The notes beneath the pieces are model-generated. The model ran no database searches. It had not been told where the DNA came from and was given only the letters and a program-made list of their open reading frames with translations. Source: Actinomycetes bacterium (lineage in GTDB: Bacteria; Actinomycetota; Acidimicrobiia; Acidimicrobiales; Bog-793). From it: 58,095 bases of DNA. How positions within the stretch are numbered: position 1 is the stretch's first letter; the number at the start of each line of letters is the position of its first letter. Location of the stretch: positions 1 through 58,095 of the forward strand of contig JAJZMK010000136.1 of assembly GCA_021798275.1 (NCBI GenBank), read 5' to 3'. The position numbers were made by a program, and so were the translations under genes. This document shows, piece after piece, positions 19,952 to 28,606 of the stretch.

Positions 19952-22900
19952 ATGACACTAATAACACTTTGCATGATAATAAAAAATGAAGAAGCAGAAC
20001 TTCCCTTGGTGCTTGACTCTGCCAAAGGTTTAGTAGATGAAATGGTGATTTATGACACCGGCTCCACGGATAATTCCGTTGTTACGGCACGTCGCCTGGG
20101 AGCAAAAGTCATCGAAGGATACTGGGATAGCGATTTTTCAAGAGCCCGCAACGCATCTTTAGAAGCTTGTAGTAGCGAATGGATTCTCTGGTTAGACGCC
20201 GATGAGGCAATCCACGGCAACTTTGCCCTCACAAGAGAAATACTGGAAAAAGAGGAACAATTAGATGCTTTTCTCATCCCCATAGAATCAGTCGAACTGC
20301 ATGGCATCGGAACGGCTGCTACTTTTCATGCCACCAGGCTGTTTCGAAGAGAAAAATGTCATTGGTCAGGTCCCTTGCACGAACAAGTCACTCTCAGATC
20401 AGATGATGATTTTCCAGCTGCCCTTTTTATGCATCACTTACGTATTTTACATCGCGGATATACCAACATGAAGTGGAAGTCTAAAGATCTTATCAATAGA
20501 AATTTGGCTATTGCCAAAAAAGCATTGGATGACCCCAACGTACCGAAAGCACGCGCATTGTTTGACTACGGCAGAACCCTGACACAAGGTGACGACCCAC
20601 TATCTGCTGTCCCGATCCTAGAGGAAGCAGCAGCAACTACCGACTCCCCCACCATCAAACGAGCTGCATATCGCGTTATGTTTGAAATTTACCTGACATT
20701 TTCCATGCTGGATCAAGCTGAAGAGGTAATTAACATATTGAGAAAAGAGTATAAGACTTCTTATACCGTGGATTCTATGTATGCCAAATTGCTTTTGGAG
20801 AAAAAATCTTATCAAGAATGTATCCGAATTGTAGACCGTATCCCTTATTCAACAACTGATGATGACGGAGTGGAAATAGGTCGCCACAACTTGGCCTGGA
20901 TTAAAGCAAATGCCCAAAGCAGTCTAAATAGACCGGGAGAAGCCGCTGATACGTTATTAAATGTTCTCCGCCAACAGGGAAAATTGGATGAAAATTTACG
21001 TGTCTTGGTTTCTTATCTACAAGAGGCCGGCCGCGAAGTAGAGGAGATAGCCACCGCTACCAGAGAAGAATCAGTGGGTATTATGTCGGCTTTGGCTGGT
21101 ACTTTAAATATAGAAGATGCCGACCGTTTGCTGGCCAAATTCCTCGAGATCTACCCGAGAAAAAAAGAGCCTTTGGCGGCTTTGATTAACAGACTGAGCG
21201 AACTTCCGATAGCCAGACAATTATGGTGGTCAAATGAATTACGCACCAGGGGTCTAAGCGAAGAATGTCCTTTAATTAAAACGATAAAAAATATCGATAT
21301 TGATCTGGCCAAAAGGTTACTCGCCGGAGCAGCCGCTTATTTGACATTTCAAGACCAAAGGGCGGCGGACGAAGGTCGAAAAATTTATTCTAAAATAAAC
21401 GACGATACCAAAAATTTACTTGACCCCCAGATCAATGGAATCAGTCCCGCTTATTTAGAAATTATTCGTTCCGGCACCAAAGCCGCTCATATCACGCTTA
21501 TTCCATGTTCGTGCGCCGGTTATGAACACTATATCTACATAGGATCCAAAAAATCGGCTTTAGGCGGGGAGTCATTTCCAAATAGCGGTAGTTTTGATAA
21601 AAATTTCTCTCCTCCCCTTCCTATATCTAAGGAGATTTTCCATGAAATCAAACTGGATTCTCTTGTAGCATGCCTATCTCACATAGACGCCTCGCGATTC
21701 TTGAAAACCTGCCACAATCTACTTAGAGACGGTGGACGCCTTAAATTCAAAGTCACCGATATCTACGGAGCCATCAAGAACCTTGAAAAAGGGGATCTCT
21801 CTGGAGCCAGAAAAATACTTTATGCCTCCCGGCCTCAGTCGCAAGACCGGGCCGATATCGACATCCACGATGCCTGGGGCAAAGATGAGATTTGCAATTT
21901 TATAACATCAAGCAATTTCTCCGTAGAGGCATTTTCAGTAGGTGACTTTCTTTCTTTTACATGTAAAAAGGAGAGGATAGACTTATCGAAAAGGAGCGTG
22001 CGCCCGGTTGAGAATTCTATTCTCCTCCTGGTTAACGAGAAAACCGAGAACAGCGATTTCATAAATTGTTTACAAACGCTGAATGAAAACGGGGATCTCG
22101 AGGAATCGGAAGTCGTCATTGTGACATCCGGTCAAAATGACGAAATCAAAACCACGATCGGTCTCCTCGATGGCGATATAGTAAAAATTAATCTAGGCCG
22201 AAACATAGATTTTGCCACAGCTCTCGACATCGGCATCCAAAACAGTCATGGGGAAAATATCGTCTACCTCCAGCTTGGGATATCCCCCGCTAAGATCAGC
22301 GTTAAAAACCTCGCTGGACAATTAGCTGGGGGAAATACCGGTTTTATCTCCCCGGCTATTGCTGACGAAAATCGGATTATCTTGAATGCCGGCTATAACA
22401 TCTCTACAGACGATTACCAAAGTCTTGTTATCGAAGCCCATAAGACCTACATGGATGCCAGTCTTCACCTTGAGTCAGATCTGGAAGTAGATGCGATACA
22501 TCACTTATGCTTTGCCATCAAGAAAAGTACCTATCAAAGTCTTGCCCCACTCACACCGTTTCTAAGGCCACGCGATGCTCTGATCGATCTTTCCTTGAGG
22601 GCAAAAGAGGCGGGCTATGTCAATAAGATCGCATCGGCTGAGTACTTAAAAAGCAAATACGCAGCAGATGAGTTGAACAATCCTATACTACTCGGATATC
22701 AAGACTTCTTTTATCCCGAGCAGGTATCGCTTGAGATGCTGGAAGCCCAATGGGCAGGACGTGTGATACAAAAGGAAGCAAAAACTTCTTCCGTCACAGC
22801 ATCAAATCTGCTTCCCACTACAACCGTCATTGAAAGAATACAAAGCGTACTTAGCGTAGCAAATAAGCCAAAATACGGAGGTATAAATCTTATTGCTGAT

Positions 22901-23959
22901 TTTTCCTCAGATATTTCTTACGCCCTTGAGTCATTGATCAAAGAAAGCGGTCTCAGAGTCTCTAAAATTAATTTTGATGGCAACGAAATTAAGCAGATGG
23001 ATGAGCATGAATTCTTGCATTACTACACTAATTTACTATGTATACCGGGATATCAGTTAGTAGACTTTGTCGGGTATGCCGGAATCGATGTGATTTCTAA
23101 AAGATACAACATCTTGTATTGGAATTGGCCGCTTGAAAAACCTCACGACGATGCCCGCAGTGAGACCGCTATGGTGCATGAAATATGGGTGCCTTCAAAA
23201 TTTACATACAAATCGTTGAAAGACATTTCCTCGCGACCTCTGTACTTAGTACAACCATTTGCAAAATCCGTTATACAGCCGTATTCTGTAATACAAGAGG
23301 GGAAAGAAAACGATTTTATTCACGTGACCAGGTTACACAAGGGTTGGGATTGTGAGGTAATTACAGATAATACAATTGCTACTATAAAAACTTTTATCCA
23401 AGCATTCAAAGATACAGATACGGCAGGATTAAAAATTATTATTGTCGGTGAAGACTACGGCAAACTATTGTCAGCATGTCAAAGCACTGCCAAAGGCTCC
23501 TTGAATATTTCCATTGATGCCACGTTAGATAGGACACTTATAAGAGATGAGATTATCAAATCCAATTGCTATATCTCCCTCCATCAAGCCGGTGCCTATA
23601 ATCTTGACGCACTGACTGCCATTGCTAATGGGATACCGGTCATAACCACGAACTACGGAGGAATAACCGACTTGATTGGCCCGGATATCGCAGAAGCTGT
23701 CCCCTATACTTACCGTAGTCTTAGCGAAAACCTATTTCCGCTTCTCGCCGAAGATGAGTTTGGCGCTCCGGATATGAACTCGGCACTTGCGGCCATGCAA
23801 AGAGTAAAAGCTGACTACACGTCGGCACAGCAAAAGGCTTGGTTGGGACGAAAGAGGGTCAATGCCATTTTTTCCTCCAAGCAGAACGTGAAGAGTCTAC
23901 GTACGAACATAGAGAGAATTGAAAAAAGCAGCGGATCGACAAAAACCATCAACGGCTAG
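19952..23959 (+). CDS. Giant multidomain glycosyltransferase (GT2 - TPR-like - methyltransferase-like - GT2-like - GT4-like)
   Basis: 1335 aa: GT2 start ITLCMIIKNEEAELPLVLDSAK...WILWLDADEAIHGNF; TPR-like stretch; SAM-MT-like segment (HNLLRDGGRLKFKVTD); second GT2-like segment; C-terminal GT4-like (TRLHKGWDCEVI...LDALTAIANGIPVITTNYGGITDLI). Confidence 0.85.
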   Translation: MTLITLCMIIKNEEAELPLVLDSAKGLVDEMVIYDTGSTDNSVVTARRLGAKVIEGYWDSDFSRARNASLEACSSEWILWLDADEAIHGNFALTREILEKEEQLDAFLIPIESVELHGIGTAATFHATRLFRREKCHWSGPLHEQVTLRSDDDFPAALFMHHLRILHRGYTNMKWKSKDLINRNLAIAKKALDDPNVPKARALFDYGRTLTQGDDPLSAVPILEEAAATTDSPTIKRAAYRVMFEIYLTFSMLDQAEEVINILRKEYKTSYTVDSMYAKLLLEKKSYQECIRIVDRIPYSTTDDDGVEIGRHNLAWIKANAQSSLNRPGEAADTLLNVLRQQGKLDENLRVLVSYLQEAGREVEEIATATREESVGIMSALAGTLNIEDADRLLAKFLEIYPRKKEPLAALINRLSELPIARQLWWSNELRTRGLSEECPLIKTIKNIDIDLAKRLLAGAAAYLTFQDQRAADEGRKIYSKINDDTKNLLDPQINGISPAYLEIIRSGTKAAHITLIPCSCAGYEHYIYIGSKKSALGGESFPNSGSFDKNFSPPLPISKEIFHEIKLDSLVACLSHIDASRFLKTCHNLLRDGGRLKFKVTDIYGAIKNLEKGDLSGARKILYASRPQSQDRADIDIHDAWGKDEICNFITSSNFSVEAFSVGDFLSFTCKKERIDLSKRSVRPVENSILLLVNEKTENSDFINCLQTLNENGDLEESEVVIVTSGQNDEIKTTIGLLDGDIVKINLGRNIDFATALDIGIQNSHGENIVYLQLGISPAKISVKNLAGQLAGGNTGFISPAIADENRIILNAGYNISTDDYQSLVIEAHKTYMDASLHLESDLEVDAIHHLCFAIKKSTYQSLAPLTPFLRPRDALIDLSLRAKEAGYVNKIASAEYLKSKYAADELNNPILLGYQDFFYPEQVSLEMLEAQWAGRVIQKEAKTSSVTASNLLPTTTVIERIQSVLSVANKPKYGGINLIADFSSDISYALESLIKESGLRVSKINFDGNEIKQMDEHEFLHYYTNLLCIPGYQLVDFVGYAGIDVISKRYNILYWNWPLEKPHDDARSETAMVHEIWVPSKFTYKSLKDISSRPLYLVQPFAKSVIQPYSVIQEGKENDFIHVTRLHKGWDCEVITDNTIATIKTFIQAFKDTDTAGLKIIIVGEDYGKLLSACQSTAKGSLNISIDATLDRTLIRDEIIKSNCYISLHQAGAYNLDALTAIANGIPVITTNYGGITDLIGPDIAEAVPYTYRSLSENLFPLLAEDEFGAPDMNSALAAMQRVKADYTSAQQKAWLGRKRVNAIFSSKQNVKSLRTNIERIEKSSGSTKTING

Positions 23960-23961
23960 AG

Positions 23962-24498
23962 ATGTCAACAACTCTGTCTGCAAAGTTTGATACCAAAAGA
24001 AACGCAACCAAGCGAGACTATTTTAACCGAATCTTCCTTTTGGCTGCATTTACCTCCCGTTATTTTTGCATAAAGAGTTTGTCTAAAAAAGACCGCTTTT
24101 ACTTCTCCGCCGCCCTGGTGCATATAAGAACCCGAAGTAAAAAAGCGGCTTTTTGGGAAAAAGGTCGATATAGTAATTTTCCTCGATACATCTTTACTAT
24201 GGCAGGATTGACCAATACTCAGATTGATCAACCGTTTGATCGTTTCGCTGCTATTTTCGAAACACTATCGCTATTTTTTGAGCAAATTTTGTCGACAAAA
24301 GATAACCGGATAAGTATATTTCTGAGATCTAAAGAATACCTGCGAAAGAAATACCGATTCACATACCACGAATGGCGGTTCGTCCCAAAAATAAAATACG
24401 ACTTCAGGATATGTGAGCTACACGGTGCGTTATTTGGTGAAGAATTTGTTACGATTTTCCCTACAGGAAAAGTTGGAAATATTCTGAAATATCACTAA
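23962..24498 (+). CDS. Hypothetical basic protein
   Basis: 178 aa ORF beginning 2 nt after the giant GT stop; no recognisable family. Confidence 0.45.
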   Translation: MSTTLSAKFDTKRNATKRDYFNRIFLLAAFTSRYFCIKSLSKKDRFYFSAALVHIRTRSKKAAFWEKGRYSNFPRYIFTMAGLTNTQIDQPFDRFAAIFETLSLFFEQILSTKDNRISIFLRSKEYLRKKYRFTYHEWRFVPKIKYDFRICELHGALFGEEFVTIFPTGKVGNILKYH

Positions 24499-24617
24499 AA
24501 GTAGTGTCATACCTACATTAGGTGATGCTATACTAACTTTTTAGGAATATTGATAACGCTGAAAGTGTTGACACATCAGAATACTGTTACATTTTAGTCA
24601 AATTGAAAGGCACCAAA

Positions 24618-25496
24618 ATGAAGAAGAGTGATATAGAAAGTATGAACTCTGCTGAATTACAAAATACCTGGTCAAAGTTTCTTACCGATAAGAACCAACA
24701 ACTTAGGAATGCCTTGATTGTCTATTATCAGTATCTGGTTACTGAAACGGTTAAAAGACTTCCCAATTATGTGATCTCATACTGGGAAAATGAAGAGCTG
24801 AAGAGCTTCGGACAAGACGGCTTGGTAAGGGCCATCATGCGTTGGGACGGTCCGGAAATAAGTAAATTTGAAAACTATGCCAGGCGTTGCATCCGAGGAG
24901 CGGTTTTCGACGAGTTACGTCGCCTGGACTGGATGCCCCGCTCGACCAGACAACGCGTTGTCACTTACCGCAATACCTATGACCGCATGCTGGCCGAATT
25001 CGGACGTACGCCAAAACCTCTGGAAGTATGTAATGCCATGGGCTTAAACGACAAGCAAGCCAGAACCTTGCTTAGCCACGTGGGATCTTCACAATTATTG
25101 CATCTAGAAGGTAAATCCGGAAATCAACCCACGTCCGAAGAAACTCTGATGGACTTGGTGGTCGATGAAGGCAATGAGCCTGAGACATTAATCATGTCAC
25201 TGGCGGACTCGGCGGCGCTTGCCGCGGCGATTGCTACTTTGGGTGAGCGCGAACAAAAAGTACTACACCTATCTTTCGCCGGCGGCCTTACACAAGGCGA
25301 AATAGGAAAAGTCCTTGGCGTAGGTGGACCTAGAGTATGCAAAATCCAAAGAAGCGCTCTTGAAAAATTGCGGGCAATACTTACACAAAGCGCATATACT
25401 CTGGCCGAGGGTACTTCGACCACAAGAGATGCTCTTTCATATCATGAATTTTCTGCCAAGCAAGATGCAGTAGCCCTCGCTTTTCAAAGCGCATAA
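24618..25496 (+). CDS. FliA/WhiG-type sigma-28 family RNA polymerase sigma factor
   Basis: Sigma-70 region 2 to 4 pattern (WDGPEISKFENYARRCIRGAVFDELRRLDWMPRSTRQRV; LGEREQKVLHLSFAGGLTQGEIGKVLGVGGPRVCKIQRSALEKLR). Confidence 0.92.
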   Translation: MKKSDIESMNSAELQNTWSKFLTDKNQQLRNALIVYYQYLVTETVKRLPNYVISYWENEELKSFGQDGLVRAIMRWDGPEISKFENYARRCIRGAVFDELRRLDWMPRSTRQRVVTYRNTYDRMLAEFGRTPKPLEVCNAMGLNDKQARTLLSHVGSSQLLHLEGKSGNQPTSEETLMDLVVDEGNEPETLIMSLADSAALAAAIATLGEREQKVLHLSFAGGLTQGEIGKVLGVGGPRVCKIQRSALEKLRAILTQSAYTLAEGTSTTRDALSYHEFSAKQDAVALAFQSA

Positions 25497-25636
25497 AATC
25501 CTTCTCAGCACCGCTTGCCTGCCAACCCATAAGATATAAAGACGAGCAAATTACAGATCGAGACAGTAGATAACTTCTCCTTTCCAGAGGAAGCTTTTCC
25601 TCAACTTTTGATACCTCCAAGACTCCATGTGGCAAT

Positions 25637-25986
25637 ATGGGATCAATGGAGAATAAAACTGAGCAAGCTATCCCTGTTTTGCTTGTCACCAACATCAAAA
25701 AATCTCTTATCTGGTATCAAGATCTTGGTTTTAAAGAAGAGTGGAATCATTCCGTCGGCCGCGGTTTTCCGGTATTGACCTCGCTTATAAGAGGAGGGAT
25801 ACGTATTTTTTATCCGAGTATATAAGCGGCAATCCGCCTAGATCCATCATTTACCTGATGATCAACCGACCCGAATCATCTGAACCGGCAAAACAACAAC
25901 TTTCTGACGGGTTATCGGGACAACAAACTTCCGAAATCACTCTTCACGATCCTGACGGCAACAGAATCAACATCAAGTATCAGTAA
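25637..25986 (+). pseudogene. Glyoxalase/bleomycin-resistance-like (VOC) gene interrupted by a 1-nt frameshift
   Basis: Frame A: AIPVLLVTNIKKSLIWYQDLGFKEEW...IRGGIRIF; frame B: FLSEYISGNPPRSIIYLMINRP...EITLHDPDGNRINIKY. One extra T in the T6 run at 25806-25811 would join the frames. Confidence 0.75.
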
Positions 25987-26611
25987 CTGCCTGGGTCGAT
26001 CCTAAGCGATTGGTTATATCACTGTACACATTGACGGCCATTTTGTACAACATCTTTTCACTGCCGGAATTAATAACCACATAATCACCTTGCCTTATTC
26101 TCCGCAACTTTTCCATCTGAGCGGCGATTCTTTGATCAATTGTATCTTGTGCCATGCCCCTAAGTAAGCGCAGCCTGTAAGATACAACGTCGTCGGGAGC
26201 TTCGACGACTATCAAGTGACGCAGCCCATAGAAATCTACGGCACCTGTCTCTACAAGAAGGGCTCCTTCCAGAACGACAACTTTTGGAGGAACGTTTTGT
26301 CGTTCCAAAACGTCTATCTGAAAAGATATCTCTTTTCTGATATAGGGATGGGTGATCTCATTTAACATGCGTCCGGAGCCTAAGGAGGAAAAAGCTTTTT
26401 CTCCAAGTCTAAGGCGGCTGATCGTACCATCATGATCTAATATGTCAGTCCCGAAATGCGAAATCAGCGAGTTCTTGAGGTCTAAGTTAGTGGCGAGAAG
26501 CCGATGAGTAACGACGTCGGCATCAATTACCGAGGCTCCGAGTTCACCCAGATAAGAGCAAAGCAGTGATTTACCGGCAGCAATTCCGCCCGTACAACCA
26601 ACTTTGATCAT
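25973..26611 (-). CDS. coaE: Dephospho-CoA kinase
   Basis: MIKVGCTGGIAAGKSLLCSYLGELGASVIDADVVTHRLL; P-loop and CoaE pattern; GTG alternative start at 26620. Confidence 0.93.
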   Translation of the reverse strand: MIKVGCTGGIAAGKSLLCSYLGELGASVIDADVVTHRLLATNLDLKNSLISHFGTDILDHDGTISRLRLGEKAFSSLGSGRMLNEITHPYIRKEISFQIDVLERQNVPPKVVVLEGALLVETGAVDFYGLRHLIVVEAPDDVVSYRLRLLRGMAQDTIDQRIAAQMEKLRRIRQGDYVVINSGSEKMLYKMAVNVYSDITNRLGSTQAVTDT

Positions 26612-26677
26612 ATAAGCCACTTTAGTAAAAGAAAAAGCTTAGGTGACTATATGTTGACAAGAAGTACTCAAGCAATT

Positions 26678-26728
26678 GTAAAAGACGGCCGACAAATGCT
26701 CAACGCACAGCTGTCGGCCGTCTTTTAC
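26678..26728. terminator. 17-bp perfect inverted repeat terminator between rpsA and coaE
   Basis: GTAAAAGACGGCCGACA - 17 nt - TGTCGGCCGTCTTTTAC. Confidence 0.8.
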
Positions 26729-26777
26729 AAGAACTACAAATGCCATAGCCTCTAAGGTAATAGGCATATTGTTAGGC

Positions 26778-28211
26778 TTATTCTTCGGCCGCAACCTCGG
26801 TAGCGCCCTGGTCGACTACCGGTTCACCGGCAGAATGACCATGTAACTCCTCTACGGCAAAGTCGGCCCAAGCTGCCTGAGCTTCGGTTTCGGGGGTAAA
26901 TTCCATATTTGTGTAATTGTATAGGGCCCCTATGTAGTTACCTTCCTCGTCATAAGCGTGTTCACCGAAAGCTTCACGGTACTCTTCTGCCACGACGCCA
27001 CCTTCGGCGGCTTGCTTGATGGATAAGCTGATCCGGCGACGTTGTAGATCGATATCGATAATCTTCACCCACAGCTCTTCACCCGGTATGACAACTTGCT
27101 CTGGCAAATCGACATGGTGAACAGCCATTTCGGAGATATGGACAAGTCCCTCTATACCTTCTCCTACTTGAACGAAAGCACCGAAAGGTACCAGTTTTGT
27201 GATCCGGCCGTAGACAAGTTCTCCGACCTTGTGAGCCATGGCAAATTCGTTCCAAGGATCAACTTGAGTTGCTTTCAAAGAAAGGCTGATTCGCTCTTTG
27301 GAAAGGTCAACGTCAAGTACTTTCACCGTTACCTGATCACCCACCGACACAACCGAAGACGGATGGTCAACATGCTTCCAAGAGAGTTCTGATACGTGAA
27401 TCAAACCGTCCATTCCGCCCAAATCAACGAAAGCTCCGAAGTTCACCACGGAAGAGATTACACCTTGACGGATTTCGCCTGATTTGAGATTGACCAGGAA
27501 TTCACCGCGCTGTTCTTTTTGAGCTTCTTCTAGAAATGCGCGTCTTGACAATACTACGTTGTTGCGACTTTTCTCGAGTTCGATAACTTTACATTCAAGT
27601 ATCCTACCCATGTAAGGCTGTAAGTCGCGCACCCGACGGAGCTCGATCAACGATGCCGGCAGGAAGCCGCGCAGACCGATATCTACTATCAAACCGCCTT
27701 TGACGACCTCGATAACCGGTCCTCTGACGATTCCGCTACCTTCTTTGATCTTTTCTATATCACCCCATGCTCTCTCGTATTGAGCACGCTTCTTGGAGAG
27801 TATCAGTCTACCCTCTTTGTCTTCTTTCTGGAGAACCAAGGCTTCCACATGGTCATTTACAGAAACGATTTCATGGGGGTGGACATCGTTTCGTATTGAA
27901 AGCTCTTTGGCCGGTATAACACCTTCCGATTTAAAGCCTATATCCAGTAAAACTTCGTCGCGGTCCACTTTGACTACCGTTCCGTATACCACGTCGCCTT
28001 CTTCAAAATCGACGATGGTCTTGGCTATTGCTTCATCAAAAAAACTTCTTTCGACGTCGTTTTCCACTACTTGTCTGGGAATATACTTACCGTTCTCGTC
28101 AAATTCACCCATAGGTAAAAGATTGTGAGGTCTGGTAGGGATAAAACCTTCTGCCGGAGCGGAATCTCCGATGCGCGGAGTTGCGGGAATTGTTTTCGTC
28201 AGGTCTGACAT
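26778..28211 (-). CDS. rpsA: 30S ribosomal protein S1
   Basis: Four S1 repeats (GTVVKVDRDEVLLDIGFKSEGVIP etc.). Start placed at 28211 (MSDLTKTIPATPRIGD). Confidence 0.96.
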   Translation of the reverse strand: MSDLTKTIPATPRIGDSAPAEGFIPTRPHNLLPMGEFDENGKYIPRQVVENDVERSFFDEAIAKTIVDFEEGDVVYGTVVKVDRDEVLLDIGFKSEGVIPAKELSIRNDVHPHEIVSVNDHVEALVLQKEDKEGRLILSKKRAQYERAWGDIEKIKEGSGIVRGPVIEVVKGGLIVDIGLRGFLPASLIELRRVRDLQPYMGRILECKVIELEKSRNNVVLSRRAFLEEAQKEQRGEFLVNLKSGEIRQGVISSVVNFGAFVDLGGMDGLIHVSELSWKHVDHPSSVVSVGDQVTVKVLDVDLSKERISLSLKATQVDPWNEFAMAHKVGELVYGRITKLVPFGAFVQVGEGIEGLVHISEMAVHHVDLPEQVVIPGEELWVKIIDIDLQRRRISLSIKQAAEGGVVAEEYREAFGEHAYDEEGNYIGALYNYTNMEFTPETEAQAAWADFAVEELHGHSAGEPVVDQGATEVAAEE

Positions 28212-28606
28212 TATAATGATTATTGCCTTAAATCTACTCGGGCCTACGGATAAAACTTCCATTTTCATCGTAGGCGAACTAATATTAACAGCAGGTAGCT
28301 TAGTCAGAAGAAGTCTTGTTGACACGACTTTTGACTTTGTTGTCTGCCGACATTATTATAGCCCAATCCGACACATAAAATTTGCATAAACACTTCCTTT
28401 GCCGGCAAAAAAGGGGTCTAAAAGCCTGTCGATAACAGACATTGCATATCAGTCGGGGTTGATTTGACAGGCCATGACTGCGGTTATATAGTCGTTTGTT
28501 GTATGTGTGTAAGTAAAAAAGGCAGTAAAATATTTTCAAAGCCCATTCTTGCTGGCTCACATATCTTGTGCATAACTACTTCATGTAGTCTATTTTTACC
28601 AAAATC

